The notes: generated by a model not told the origin, from the letters alone. Counted from the first letter of the stretch, positions 21,148-32,309 are shown. The stretch is 64,000 nucleotides of DNA from Bubalus kerabau (GCF_029407905.1 NC_073643.1:31214001-31278000); one strand, 5' to 3'. Numbers and translations are program-made.

Positions 21148-21860
21148 TTCATTCAACATATTAAGTGAGCACCCACTGCATGCCAAGTGGCTGGTTGCTG
21201 AGAACAAAAACATGTGATTCCCACCCCAAGCCACAGAGTTTATAATCTATGTTGAGCATAAGAGATTAATTGGTGAGTCACAAAAGGTGACATTGCAATG
21301 TTTCCTTGGCATCTGCCATTCCTTCTGGCTGGAATGCTTTTCCCTCCACTGTCTACATGGCTTGCTCCCTACCTCCTCCAGGTTTTCTGTTTTTGCAATC
21401 ATCACTATTCTTGGAGGACTTCAGTGGCCATCCATACCTCTTTTCTTTCTTTTGTTTTGTTTCCTTTTTTATGGTCCATCTATCCAAGAATGTAAGCTTT
21501 ATGAGAATAAGGATTGTCTTTTTTGTTCTCTGAAGTATTATCAGAGCTGAAACAGTACATAGTATGTAATAGGTACTCAAATAATGTTTATTGAATGAAT
21601 GAACCAAGCCAAGTACTCATAAGGGGGCTGAGAAAGATTAGACATATAGGGCTAAGAGAGACGAGACACTTCTCTGGAGAAGTGAGAGTTGGACTGATCT
21701 AAGAAAGATCTGAAGGCATTAACTAGGTCTAAAGGGGAAGCAAGTAATCCCATGCAGGAAACACTGGCATGTGCAAAGGCCCTGTGAATGAGAGCATAGT
21801 GGGTTTAATGAGCTAGAAGTTGTTTAGTGAGATTCAAACACAGGAAATGAGACAGAGATG
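21148..21860. mobile_element. L2 cluster: antisense, sense and antisense pieces
   Basis: 21148-21270 is reverse L2 (cattcattcaacatattaag, cactgcatgccaag). 21285-21602 is sense L2 (cttctggctggaatgctttt, then atgtttattgaatgaatga at its 3' end). 21640-21860 is reverse again (catgtgcaaaggccctgtga). The outer two pieces may be one antisense L2 into which the sense copy inserted. Confidence 0.6.
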
Positions 21861-21864
21861 TGAT

Positions 21865-22055
21865 GAAGTAATAATAACAGCTGAACAGTTCACAAACTTC
21901 TGAGAAACTTACCAAGCTTCACAAAACTCTGGGAAGAAGGTACTTATTCCCATTTTATAGGTGAGAAAATCAAGGCCCAGGTACTTTTGGGAACTTGCTC
22001 AAATCACAGACCTAATAAACATCAGAATTAAACCTCAGTATTCTGACTGCAGAGC
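21865..22055 (-). mobile_element. MIR SINE
   Basis: Antisense MIR: cattttataggtgagaaaat, caaggcccaggtac, cttgctcaaatcacagacct. Confidence 0.75.
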
Positions 22056-22429
22056 CCATGACCTAAACTTTTGTGGTCTTCAGTCTCTTGTAGGATAGGT
22101 CAGCACTTGTGGGGATGTGGAGTGGCATAGCCCCACTGGGGAGAACAGACAAATATAGGCTGAGCATCTCCTGGGGTGATTCCCACAGGTCTCCCAGCTC
22201 TGTGCTTCCCACCCCACTTGGCTCTCTACAGGCTCACCAGCTTGGATTGAATTGACTGAATAGCATTTCCAACATTTCTAGTCTAGATGGGCAAAATCAG
22301 TGTACACTTTCTAAGGTTTGGCCGTGTACCAAGAAGCTCCCTTTAGAGAGTATTCTGAAGCTAGCATTCTGTTCTCTGGGATGACGGTTATTTCAAAAAA
22401 CATTAAGTAGGTCATTGGCGGTGCACTGT
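22056..22429. other. Unassigned sequence
   Basis: Unique sequence; no feature recognised. Confidence 0.4.
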
Positions 22430-22605
22430 GGTGCCTCCAACCTTGGCTGTCCACTAAAATCACCCCGGGGAGGTTTTTAAATGTCTCCGTGTCCAGGCCA
22501 CATGTTGACCAATTGTGTCAGAATCTCTAGAGGTCAGACCCAGGCATTAGTAATTTTTAAAGCTCCCCAGGGGAGCCCAAAAAGCCATTGAATTTGAGAA
22601 TCACA
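22430..22605 (+). mobile_element. MER5-family hAT-Charlie element
   Basis: cttggctgtccactaaaatc, ggggaggtttttaaatg, gaatctctagaggtcagacc, aaagctccccaggg and a terminal tgagaatcacag give a MER5B-like element. Confidence 0.7.
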
Positions 22606-22772
22606 GCCCCTTGTTACTCAAAGAGTAGACCAGGGACCAACAGCATCAGCCTCCCAGGAGGCTGTTAGAAAAGCAAAATCTCAGGCCCCACCCCAAACAT
22701 GCTGATTTAGAATCTGCATTTTTAATAAGGTTGATTTCTGTCTGCATTAAGATTTGAAAATCACAGCCCTAG
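22606..22772 (-). mobile_element. MER5A-like element
   Basis: tactcaaagagtagaccagg, caacagcatcagcctcccag, tcaggccccaccccaaacat, tttagaatctgcatttttaa. It is adjacent to the previous MER5 element. Confidence 0.7.
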
Positions 22773-22960
22773 AATTACACTAACACTGTGGCCACTAACC
22801 ACGAGTGCTTATCTAGACTTAAACGAAGTAAAAATTCAGCTCCTCAGACACAACAGCCATATTTCAAGTGCTCATTGGCAGCTAGTGACCACCATATTGA
22901 ACAGCACAGATAAAAATCACTGAATCATTGCAGAAAGTTCTGTTGGACTGCACTACACAA
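22773..22960 (+). mobile_element. hAT-type MER element (family uncertain)
   Basis: actgtggccactaaccacga, aaaaattcagctcctcagac, atatttcaagtgctcattgg, accatattgaacagcacag, gcagaaagttctgttggact. The same family recurs at 41485-41800 in the opposite sense. Confidence 0.65.
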
Positions 22961-24030
22961 GAATATTCTGGAAAGAGGTGGTAATCAGTCACAATCTTTT
23001 TCCTTTAGATGCTATAGGCATACCAATAAAGAAACGATGCTTGCCCTTTGAAAGGAACAAAACTGGAATACCTTCAACTAGGCACAAGAGGGAACCCAGG
23101 TGTCCTCCACTTTTCAAAAGCTCGTTTTACACTACTTTTTACAAAACACCTACATTAGTACTTGTTTTTGGTAACTGAATGAAATCCAAAGAGGATTTTT
23201 GCTTTAACCAGAAAAGACTAAAAGTCAGAATAGAGTTCAGGGTTGGTTGTTTTGAAGTGAGTAGTCCAAGAGGCAGCATGAGGGACACCACCCAGCTCTT
23301 TCAGGAGCCACACTCAGCATCTCAGCATCAGGCCACCATAGCTTTGAACTACCTTCATGAGCATCTGTGCTTTATCTTAACTTATCTCGTGCATCCCTTA
23401 TCAAGATGTGTCCTGAAGTAATTGCTTCTTTACTTTATGGCCAGTTTGGCTTACGAAAGCTTTATTCTACTTTCAGATAGTGGAGGAAACCTGTAAATCT
23501 AGATGATTTAGTTTCTGTTCATTTTAAAGAAAGCAAGAACACAACTTCATCTTCCCAGGCCTCGGATGAGAGCAGTTTGTTGAGGTGGGGAACATAGGAG
23601 TAAGGAAGAGAGGAGAAATGTAAGAAGCAAGATTGATTTCAAATGTAGAGCAGAATGTGGGGCAGTAAGCCCTGGTCCCCACCCTCCCCTGTTGGTCGCC
23701 ACCAGGGCAGCAGGAACACACTCGGAAACTAGATGTGACTGATTGTGCCCATATGAAAAGCAGGCATTCTGTCAGCTAACAGATAGCCAGGTTACAACGT
23801 GACATGGCTGGGGGCTTAGCTTGTTTTTCTTTGAGGAGTTTTTGTTGCAGAAGGAAATTCAGTCCCTTTAGCACAATCCTTCCTTTTGGGGGGGAAAGGC
23901 CAGTGATGTTTCTCCTGGAAGACTGGCGGCTGAAAGCATGATGTACAGTGCAGTTAGTGCTGAGCAGTACCGTAATAACAGAGCGTCCAGCAGTGGAGAG
24001 AGATGGGAATTTTCCTGGGAGAGAGTTGCT
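22961..24030. other. Unassigned sequence
   Basis: Unique sequence; a G7 run lies near 23888-23894. Short frames such as 22978-23421 and 23776-24033 carry no known motif. Confidence 0.4.
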
Positions 24031-24215
24031 CACTAGATGTCAGGTACCGTTCTAAGCATATTTATGTGTATTAGGTTATTTAATCCACATAACAGCCACA
24101 TAGGATGGATAGGTATTATGTACATCCCCATTTTACCCAAAAGGAAACTGAACACAAGATCTTAGAGTTAGTAGGTGGCACAGCCAGGATTTGAACTCTG
24201 AGAGCCTGTGCTTTT
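24031..24215 (-). mobile_element. MIR SINE
   Basis: Antisense MIR: taggttatttaatccacata, ccccattttacccaaaagga, aggtggcacagccaggattt. Confidence 0.85.
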
Positions 24216-24299
24216 TGGCACCATATGGGTAACCCGAGAGACCCCTAAGGTTTCACCTGATCACGAATACCACCCACACCCCACCCCTCATTGACCATA

Positions 24300-24422
24300 G
24301 TACCTCTTTACATGTACTATCTCATTGCATATTCTTAACAGTTCTTTTAGGTGGGTACTCTTATTCTTGCCATTTAATAGATGAGGAAATTGAAACTCAA
24401 AAAAAGAAAATAATAATTTGTT
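24300..24422 (-). mobile_element. MIR SINE fragment
   Basis: Antisense MIR: ctatctcattgcatattct, aggtgggtactcttattctt, atagatgaggaaattgaaac. Confidence 0.7.
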
Positions 24423-24474
24423 CAGAGTGTTTCAGTTAAATAAGTGGTTAAGTCAAAATCCAAATCCAAGAGCC

Positions 24475-24755
24475 TGCTGCTGCTGCTGCTGCTGCTAAAT
24501 CGCTTCAGTCGTGTCCGACTGTGCGACCCCAGAGACGGCAGCCCACCAGGCTCCCCCGTCCCTGGGATTCTCCAGGCAAGAACACTGGAGTGGGTTGCCA
24601 TTTCCTTCTCCAATGCATGAAAGTGAAAAGTGAAAGTGAAGTCGCTCAGTCATGTCCGACTCCTAGCGACCCCATGGACTGCAGCCCACCAGGCCCCTCC
24701 GTCCATGGGATTCTCCAGGCAAGAGTACTGGAGTGGGGTGCCATTGCCTTCTCCG
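24475..24755 (-). mobile_element. Bov-A2 SINE dimer with (AGC)n tail
   Basis: Complete minus-strand dimer: an (AGC)n tail of about seven units seen as tgctgctgctgctgctgctg from 24475, monomer 2, linker, monomer 1, ending ttgccttctccg. agagcc flanks both ends (24469-24474, 24756-24761), a short candidate TSD. The long tail and low divergence suggest a young copy. Confidence 0.95.
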
Positions 24756-24758
24756 AGA

Positions 24759-25497
24759 GCCAGAGCTCTGCACTAATATGGGTCACATTTTTTGAGCAAA
24801 GACCTGTGTCTCTCAAAGGTCCCCTATGAAAATGAACCTCAGTTGTATAGAACAGGTATGACTCTTTTTATTCAGTCCCTAAACAATGTTGGAGACTTGC
24901 CAGTTTTATTGAAAACTCCCAGAGGTACTAGCTTTCACTCTGGGTGGCGATTATCTAGTGACTGGAGCTGCCCAATTAAGTAAATACATGCACACTGATC
25001 TCCTTAACTTAGATTTCTCTAAATTTCTGTCTTCTGGCCATCTTTGAACAATTCCTGCTCTGTCTGTCTGATCTCACTCACTCCTGGGTGTTAATATCCC
25101 CGTATTTGGATGAATCCCAAACCCACATCTTCAGCCCAGACTTGGCTTCAAGTCTCCATAGCTTTAGTTCCACCTGCTGCCAGGATCTCAGCACCTGGAT
25201 TCTCCCTAGTACAGCAAAGGCTGGGGTATTCAGCCAGATCCCACTGGGTCATTTTTCACTCCCATTTCTCAGCTGCTGCCTGCACTGATGCAGCTGAAGG
25301 CTCTCGCCTGCAACCTCCCCCAGAGACTTGGCCTTGGGCAGCAGGGGCTGCCTCACTGTGAGTTGCCTACAGGTCACATAAGGCCCACCTTCACCTGACC
25401 TCAGGCATAGAAATGGTAAAGAGATTTGAGGGGTTATGGGCAGGGCATTGGTGGTGTCTGTTCCATGAATCTCATGCACATTCCTTAGATTAGCAAT
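24759..25497. other. Mostly unassigned; faint L2-like text
   Basis: At about 25080-25240 a weak L2-like run (atgaatcccaaacccacatc, cagcccagacttgg) is visible. The rest is unrecognised. Confidence 0.35.
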
Positions 25498-25512
25498 CAC
25501 TACCTCCCTGTG

Positions 25513-25725
25513 TGCATGCTAAGTTGCTTTAGTGGTGTCCAGCTCTTTGTGACTCTATGAACTGCCAGGCTCCTCTGTCCATGGGATTTTCCAGGCAAAA
25601 ATACTGGTGTGGGTTGCCATGCCCTTTGCCAGGGGGTCTTCCTGACCCAGGGATTGGACCCACATTTCTTATGTCTCCTGCATTGGCAGTGGGTTCTTTA
25701 CCACTAGTGCCACCTGGGAAGCCCG
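25513..25725 (-). mobile_element. Bov-tA SINE with 15-bp TSD
   Basis: Full minus-strand Bov-tA ending with the head ccacctgggaagccc. Flanks cactacctccctgtg (25498-25512) and caccacctccctgtg (25726-25740) form a TSD with one mismatch. Confidence 0.94.
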
Positions 25726-25740
25726 CACCACCTCCCTGTG

Positions 25741-26042
25741 ATGTTCTTAGTCGCTCAGTCTTGTCCGACTCTTTGTGGCCCCATGAACTGCAGTCTGCCA
25801 GGCTTGTTTGTCCATGGGGATTCTCAGGCAAGAATACTGGAGTGGATTGCCATTCTCTTCTCCAGGGGATCTTCCAAACCTAGGGATCAAACCCAGGTTT
25901 CCTGCGTTTCTCTTCTCTAGGGGATCTTCCGAACCTAGGGATCAAACCCAGGTCTCCTGCATTTCTCTTCTCCAGGGGATCTTCCGAACCTAGGGATCAA
26001 ACCCAGGTTTCCTGCTTTACCGACTAAGCCACAAGGGAAGCC
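25741..26042 (-). mobile_element. Bov-tA SINE with internal triplication
   Basis: Minus-strand Bov-tA that directly follows the TSD of the previous one. Its tRNA-like region is expanded by a 55-bp tandem repeat (25861-26015), making it about 300 bp instead of about 200. The head (reverse: ggcttcccttgtggcttagt) is intact. No clear TSD is seen. Confidence 0.93.
25861..26015. repeat. 55-bp tandem repeat, 2.8 copies, containing the SINE B box
   Basis: Units start at 25861, 25916 and 25971, each beginning tccagggg or tctagggg and containing gggatcaaacccagg, the reverse of a pol III B-box-like GGTTTGATCC. Units differ at only a few positions. Confidence 0.95.
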
Positions 26043-26089
26043 ACCTGGCTACAAATCTTTGCTCCTGGTCAAGCACAGAACAACTCTAC

Positions 26090-26245
26090 ATTCCTCAATA
26101 TGGAGGAATATTGCTCTGCTTTCTGGACTTCTTTCTTTTGCTCACTGTGGTTCATGTGCCTGGAATGCTACTCATCCTTTGAAGGCCAATGTCATTGCCT
26201 TTTAGCCCATGAGGTAGTCCCAAATGATGCTTGCCCCTGCCATGT
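26090..26245 (+). mobile_element. L2-like fragment
   Basis: gcctggaatgctactcatcc, then tttgaaggccaatgtcattg, follow the L2 3'-region order, with high divergence. Confidence 0.4.
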
Positions 26246-26324
26246 GGGTGATTGTTAGATATGAATGGATCTCTAGTCATCATGGTGGGAAATGAATCTG
26301 ATTCATCTCAGCTGTTTCTACGTT

Positions 26325-26790
26325 CAGGGTGGAATCTTGCCCCCACTAAAAGCTGTTGAAGTCCTAATCCTCAGTACTGTGACTTTGACCTTACTTGGAA
26401 ATGGGGTCTTCTCAGATGTAGCAAGTTAAGATGAGGTTTTTAGGGCAGACCCTAAACCAGTGTAACTGGTGTCCTTGTAAGAAGAGGAGTAGAGACACAG
26501 AGACAGACTTGCACAGAAGGAAGGTGACATGAAGACACAGGGAGAATGCTGCCTTACAGCAGAGGCAGAGACTGAGATGATGTGCATGCAAACCAAGTCA
26601 GGTTAAGGATCCCTGGCAATGCCAGAATCCAGGAGAGAAGCATGGGGCAGATCCTCTCCTAGCATGGTCCTGCCAACACCTGGATTTCAGATGTCTAGCC
26701 TCTAGAGCTATGAGAGCATACGTTTCTGTTATTTTAAGATGCCCTGTTTGTGGTGCTTTGTCATGTTAACCTTAGTATGTGACACAATGC
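26325..26790 (+). mobile_element. MLT1-type MaLR LTR
   Basis: Near-complete old LTR: gttgaagtcctaatcctcag, gaccttacttggaaatgggg, aagatgaggtttttagggca, agacacagggagaatgctgc, ggatttcagatgtctagcct, and the end gtggtgctttgtcatgttaa. Confidence 0.8.
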
Positions 26791-27029
26791 CATACACAGA
26801 GCAGGGTACTGACAGAGGCCTGTTCAATTCCAATGGTGGTAGTTGATTTCTCTCACTGGTTCTTTTACAAACCCTTTAACATTGACGGCAACATACCTTG
26901 GCAGAGCTTCTGAACCTCTGGTTTGTCATTCCATACTTATAAAGCCACTCTTTCCTACCAAATACCCTTACCAGTAAATTCCATGTATACTATATTTGTG
27001 AGGGAGAAGAAGGCTTACACTCTAATATA

Positions 27030-27250
27030 TTAGTTATGTATTGCTGCATAACAAGTCACTCCAAAGTACAGTGGCTTCAAACAATAATAATCACTCCTTA
27101 TTTGTGACGTTTCTGTGGAGTGGCTTGATTTGGAGGTTCTGACTCAGCATCTCTCACAAGGTTTCCATATCATATCACCCAGGGCTGCAGTCACCCGAAG
27201 GCTCAACTGAGGCTGGAGGATCCACGTCTAAGGTGCCTGGAAGACTGGTT
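27030..27250 (-). mobile_element. MaLR/MLT1-type LTR fragment
   Basis: Reverse-oriented: tagttatgtattgctgcata, agtggcttcaaacaataata, gggctgcagtcacccgaagg, ctgaggctggaggatccacg. Confidence 0.72.
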
Positions 27251-27305
27251 CATGGTAAGTGCTCAATAAATAAATAAATGAGATTTGTAACAAGAAATAC
27301 ATGTT

Positions 27306-27365
27306 CATGTATTCATGCAGTAAGTTTGGGAAATGCATGTATTCATGCAGTAAGTTTGGGACATG
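27306..27365. repeat. 30-bp tandem duplication
   Basis: Two units starting at 27306 and 27336 (catgtattcatgcagtaagt plus ten more bases) that differ at one position. This looks like a recent local duplication. Confidence 0.95.
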
Positions 27366-27514
27366 ACATTCCTCAGGTCCTTGGATGACTAAACTGGGTG
27401 TATAGTTTATTATGTAAACAATGGGGAGTTTGAGGCAGAATCAAAAAGAAGAAGCATATGTTGGAGAGTTATGAGATCAGTATGACAACAGAGTATTATA
27501 TTACCTATAGGCTG

Positions 27515-27690
27515 TAGAATTCAGCAACCTTGAACATCAGAATCACCTGGAAAGCATGATAAAATACAGGTTGCTGGGGCCCCCACTCTTTCTCTTTTGG
27601 ACTCAGTAGGTCTGGGATATAGTCCAAGAATTTGAATTTCAAAATACATTCCTAGGTGATGCAGAGGCTGCTAGTCCAGGGGCCATACTT
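27515..27690 (+). mobile_element. MER5A element
   Basis: aacatcagaatcacctggaa, ttgctggggcccccact, gactcagtaggtctgggata, atacattcctaggtgatgca, gctagtccaggggccatac. Confidence 0.82.
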
Positions 27691-28299
27691 CCTGGGAGGG
27701 AGGAAGAAAGAGAAGAAAGACCAGCATGACCTTTGGCTGATGACTCAGTGCCAGATAGAAAGCAGACTGTGCGCTCTGTGGTAAATGATGGATAATGCAG
27801 GTAGTGCAAGGAGCTGCCAAAAGAAATAGCTACAAGAATGGCAAGCAGTTATGGCATTGGGTGCCTGTGTTTCTTTTCAGGGTAAACCACTGTCATTAGA
27901 AAACTTGCAAAACCTTGGCTTACAAAGTGAGTAGATAATGGAATTGGAGAATCGGCTTTCCTGCTTTGTCCAAGTTGTGGATTTCTGTTCACTGATGACT
28001 ATTTGAGGCCAGGGGCTAAAATGGCACAGACAAGTTGCAAGGTTGTACCATAAATAACGCTGGTAAAACCATTTGAACCCACAGGTTCATTAAATGTTGA
28101 GTTGAGTCTAGGATGGTAGGAGTAAGACAGTCTGTCTTCCATGTATTTTTCTTAGGACCCTAAGGTGAACATTTGTTGTTTCTTCCACTCAGAAGTCTTT
28201 CCTCCTTTGTATTTGTACCTGCGCTCTCCTGTCATCTTCTTTGGGAAATTGCTTGTCTTCACAGAGTTCCATATAATACTTGTCAGTCTCCTTAGTCCT
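27691..28299. other. Unassigned sequence
   Basis: Unique sequence; nothing recognised. Confidence 0.4.
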
Positions 28300-28735
28300 T
28301 TCTTTTGGCCTCAGGGGCTGGCATGGGATTGAGGTCTGGCCAATCAACAGTATCCCCTCCCTGCAGCCCTAGTCATTGGGCTAAGGAGTCATGTGACCTG
28401 GCACAGCCTATCTGAGTCCTCCTCTTGGTCTCAGAAGAGAGAACTCTTTTTCCTCTGAAGATGCTAAGATGTGAGGATATGAGTGAAGCATGCAGCTCGT
28501 CCAACCCCCAAACATGAATGAAGCCCTCTTGTCATGGAAGAGAATGAGCCCTACTCATAAAGGAAAGAGAAGCTGAATTTTGGAAAGAGAGCGATCCTTC
28601 TTATTTGTACCACTAGAATCCCAAGGTCAATACTGCATGCAGTGTTTCATTTGCTTGTGTCAAAAAAAATTCCCTTTTTAATTTAAGCTTGGAGCTTGTT
28701 TTTGGCAATTTTAGATATAAGAATCTGAACAATCA
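28300..28735 (+). mobile_element. Probable MLT1-type LTR, diverged
   Basis: ggtctggccaatcaacagta, cctagtcattgggctaagga, gtcatgtgacctggcacagc, and the end aaattccctttttaatttaa with gagcttgtttttggcaatt fit an MLT-type LTR pattern. The assignment is tentative. Confidence 0.45.
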
Positions 28736-29127
28736 AGTCCATTTAGCCACCTGTAACCTTCTAACTTCTAGAAATTGCCTGCTGCCTGGGGAAACTGTTA
28801 ATCCCATACTCAGATGCCTCTATCAGTGCTGCAGGAGTTCTTTGGAGATGTCTAAAATTTCAGGGCATTGTCTCTATAGGAAACACTGAGCATGCACATT
28901 TGGCTTGGAAAAGCTAAACAGAAAGAGGCAAAGAGAGAGAGATAAGGCTTAACCAGTCTTGAAAAGCTTGAATCAGTCTGTTTAGGAAAGAAAAAAGGAA
29001 GGAAAAGTGGTAGAAGACACTGGTCCTGTTTATAGTGGATGAGATAAGGCAGGGTCTCTGTTATCAAGCAGTGAAAAACTTAATGGTTACTGGTGGTCAG
29101 GAACTTTTTCTCCACAAAGCCCACTAG
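28736..29127. other. Unassigned sequence
   Basis: Unique sequence with a purine-rich stretch at about 28918-29008; no feature called. Confidence 0.4.
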
Positions 29128-29139
29128 TGCCTGGCATTT

Positions 29140-29346
29140 TCTGCATGGCTCAATGGTAAAGAACCCGCCTGCCAATGCAGGAGACATGGGTTCAATCCCT
29201 GGGTTAGAAAGATCCCCTGGAGAAGGAAATGGCAACCCGCTCCAATATTGTTTCCTGGAGAATCCCATGAGCAGAGGAGCCTGGTTGACTACAGTCCATG
29301 GGATCATGAAGAATGAGATGTGATTTAGTAACTAAACAACAACCAC
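29140..29346 (+). mobile_element. Bov-tA SINE
   Basis: Full sense Bov-tA: tgcatggctcaatggtaaag head, a well-kept B box gggttcaatccctgg, and body gcaacccgctccaatattg. The tail is a diverged aactaaacaacaa. Imperfect flanks tgcctggcattt (29128-29139) and tgcctggtgttt (29347-29358) are a likely TSD. Confidence 0.9.
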
Positions 29347-29358
29347 TGCCTGGTGTTT

Positions 29359-30430
29359 GTAGGGTGTGCTAACTTTTCCAGGGGAACTGAAGTTACATAA
29401 CCTACACATTTGACTAAAGTGAGTTCACCTCCACACCCTCTTCACAAAGAACAGAGGAGGGAGGAACAATTTCCACAGTGCAGCTGTTCCATCCATCCAC
29501 CCCACCCAGCGGGCTATGACAGTGTGACTTCCTACTCACATCTCGCAGCATTTGTGGGCATTAGGAGGGATTTTCCAAGAGCCATTTTAATTGTACAGCC
29601 TTTTCATCTTTGTGAAAATTTAGAACCCAGCTCCCTGAATAAGCTGAGACATCCACCACCAGAAGCCCCAAAATTCAAGCTCTTACCCAAGAACGTTCAG
29701 AGGGCTTGAGTAGGGGGTGGTTCTTAAAATGTATCTGGTGATCACATGAGTCTCAGTATAAATAAACCACAGATAACTGGGTTCCGTAGTATTTGAAATC
29801 ACTTTTAGACTCCTTTACTGCTCTGGGCTGTTGTGAATGATAAGTCCAGCAAAATGTCTTGTGATATGTGGGTAAAATCCTCTCAGCAGAATACCAGACA
29901 ACTTTTACACCATTGAATCACTCTAGACTCCAAGGCAGTAACTCTGCCATCAACAACACATAGGGAAGGCTGAACTTGGTGGTTGGTCTGTTTTGTGTGT
30001 GGTGGGCACTTGCTGTTCTACTTGCCCAGCGGCACTTTTTAATTGGAATGATTTTTATTTGGTCTGACTTCCTGAAATAGAATCCATTGCCAGCTAACTC
30101 CAAAAAGTCTGTCAGGACAGAGATCAAACTGTCCAGGGTTCTTGGCTTGGTGGTGTGGGGTGAGACAGCTGGGAGCAGGGCAAGGTGCAGCATATTCAAA
30201 CCTGATATCGAAACAGTCTGTGTGTGTTTAGGGAGTCTCCACAACATTTGAGTTGACATCCCCACCCAAACCTCAAATCCCAAACCCCAAACAGGTTCCA
30301 CTCCAATAGCCAGACTCCAGTCCATGGTTTCCAAGTGTCTTTTGAATGGTTTATTTCTTCCTATTTACAAAGTGAGCTGTTTTTGAAGGGGACATCAGTT
30401 TCTATTCATGTCCCGGACCCTGAGTGGGTC
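29359..30430. other. Unassigned sequence
   Basis: Repeat-poor unique sequence with no gene motif. The minus frame 29918-30334 is not similar to anything I recognise. Confidence 0.4.
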
Positions 30431-31020
30431 TTTGCTTCTATTTGTCCTGCTTTTTTGTTTAGGCCAAAGAACACTTAGAGCCGGTAACTAGGGACCTGCG
30501 ACAGGCACCATCACCTGATGTGATGTATGCACGGTGATGGAAGAAGTGATCATAATATAAATAAGGCTCATCTAGCTGTGTTTTTGCGCAAGTTCCAAAC
30601 CCACACACAGACCTCACCCTTGGCATGTACTCATTTCCACTGAGGAAAAAGCAAAAGGGAAAAGGCTTGTTGGGAGCCTGACGTTGGCGTGTAGAACTTA
30701 GCAAATGCTGTGTGACTTGTGTGCACAGTAGACTTCTTTTCAGATGGAGGATGGCGAGGAAGCAACATGGTTTCTGCAAATTAAGGCACCTGATGCACGA
30801 CTCTCAGTGTGATTTTTGTCTCTGTTGGACCCACTTTGGATTTCTTGCCTTAGTTTCTTTTGGTGGACTATTTTCCTTCATTGTAATTTCACTGCTTAAT
30901 TACCGCAGCCTCAGTCTTCTGAGGCAGCATGCCAGGGAGATCAAGTTTATTTTTGAAAGTCTGTCACCTTTCCTTCTTTCATTCCTCACCCCTTCTTCCT
31001 TTCCTCTTCACCCCTCCCAC
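30431..31020. other. Candidate conserved non-coding block
   Basis: Repeat-free block with ctttgcttctatttgtcctg, cataatataaataaggctca, catgcttaattaccg-like text at 30892-30906 (actgcttaattaccgcagcc) and tgcaaattaaggcac. A pyrimidine-rich run follows at 30966-31020. It could be an enhancer; there is no direct evidence. Confidence 0.22.
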
Positions 31021-31126
31021 AAAAACCTCTGAAACGTTAACCACCCCCACATGGTACTCCTTTTGTAATCCACCCAAGCCTGTCATTTTTATTTTTCAGT
31101 TTCTAATTATTTTCTACTCTGTGCCA

Positions 31127-31262
31127 GTGGTCAGCAAACTTTGTTCTGTAAAGGAGCACAGTAAATAGTTTCAGCTTTGTGGGCCATGCTGTCTCTGTTG
31201 CAACTGCTGCAGTCTGTAATTGTGTCATCAAGGTAGTCATCAGCAGTGCATGTCTCCACTCC
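31127..31262 (+). mobile_element. hAT-Charlie type MER element
   Basis: cagtggtcagcaaactttgt, tctgtaaaggagcacagtaa, tttgtgggccatgctgtctc, gttgcaactgctgcagtctg. One end of a widespread non-autonomous hAT family; the exact family name is uncertain. Confidence 0.7.
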
Positions 31263-31328
31263 AGAAGAATCATCATGCGTCTAAGAAACATCATTCATCT
31301 TCTTTCACAAAATACACTGCTTCCTCTA

Positions 31329-31706
31329 TGCCGTGGAGTGAATTTGTGCTGTCCAAATTGATATGTTGAAGCCCTCACCCCTAATTTGATGGTACTTGGC
31401 GACCGCCTGTGGTAGATAATTTCGTTTAGGTGAGGTCAGGAGAGTGGAGTGCCTGAGAGGGTTATTATTCTTATAGAAAAAGAGACACTAGATAGTTCTT
31501 TCTCCACGTCTCTCTCTTTCTGCTCATGAGGACATAGTGAGAAGACAACCGTCCACAATCCAGGAGAAGGGCTGTCACCAGAATTGCATCACCTGGGGCC
31601 TTGATCTTAGAATTCCCAGCCGCCAGGACTGTGACAAATGTATGTCTCTTCTGCAAGACACCAAGTGTCTGACATTCTGTTATAGCAGCCTGAGCAGACT
31701 AAGACA
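31329..31706 (+). mobile_element. MaLR solo LTR, near complete
   Basis: Starts TG (tgccgtggagtgaatttgtg), continues atatgttgaagccctcaccc, gaggacatagtgagaagaca, gccttgatcttagaattccc, and ends gttatagcagcctgagcaga with ctaagaca. No 5-bp TSD is evident. Confidence 0.85.
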
Positions 31707-31759
31707 ACCTTCAAAGCAAAAGAAAACAAAACTGCCACCCCTCAAAACAGCCCTTGGGC

Positions 31760-32302
31760 TCATAGCTGATGGCATTGGAGATCCTTGCCTTCTAGGGTTT
31801 GTATACCTATGTAATCCCTACTCTTGGGGTATGGGTGTGCCTAGCAGCTCCCTTCTAACCAATAGAATAGAACAAAGGTGATGATACACTCTCCATGCTT
31901 ATATCATGTAAGATCACAATGTCCATCTTGCTAACAGATTGTATCCTTTGCTGGCTTTGACAAAGCATGTCTCATGTTGTGAACGATGCTACAGTGAGGC
32001 CCACATGGCAGGTAACTGAGGGTGGCCTCCAGCTGGCAGCAAGCAGGGGACTGAGGTCTCTGTCTGAAAGCCTTCCAGGAATTGGGTCCCATCATCAGCC
32101 ATGTGAGTTTGAAAGTGGATCTTTTCCCAGTCAAGCATTTAGTTAAGACACTTGTTGTGGCCAAAACCTTGATTGCAATCTTACAGAGAACCCCACTGAG
32201 GCATTTCCAGACTCCTTATGGCAGAAAGTGTGAAATGACAGATGTATGCCATTTTAAGTGGCTAAGTTATGATCATTTGTTACACAGCTACAAATAACTG
32301 AT
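31760..32302 (+). mobile_element. MLT1-type MaLR LTR
   Basis: cttctaaccaatagaataga, tgaggcccacatggcaggta, catcagccatgtgagtttga, ttttcccagtcaagcattta, then taagtggctaagttatgatc and gttacacagctacaaataac at its end. Confidence 0.8.
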
Positions 32303-32309
32303 ACGGGTT

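Noticed and set aside
25855..26020. CRISPR-like direct repeats
   Set aside because: The 55-bp units are tandem without unique spacers, lie inside a SINE, and the genome is mammalian.
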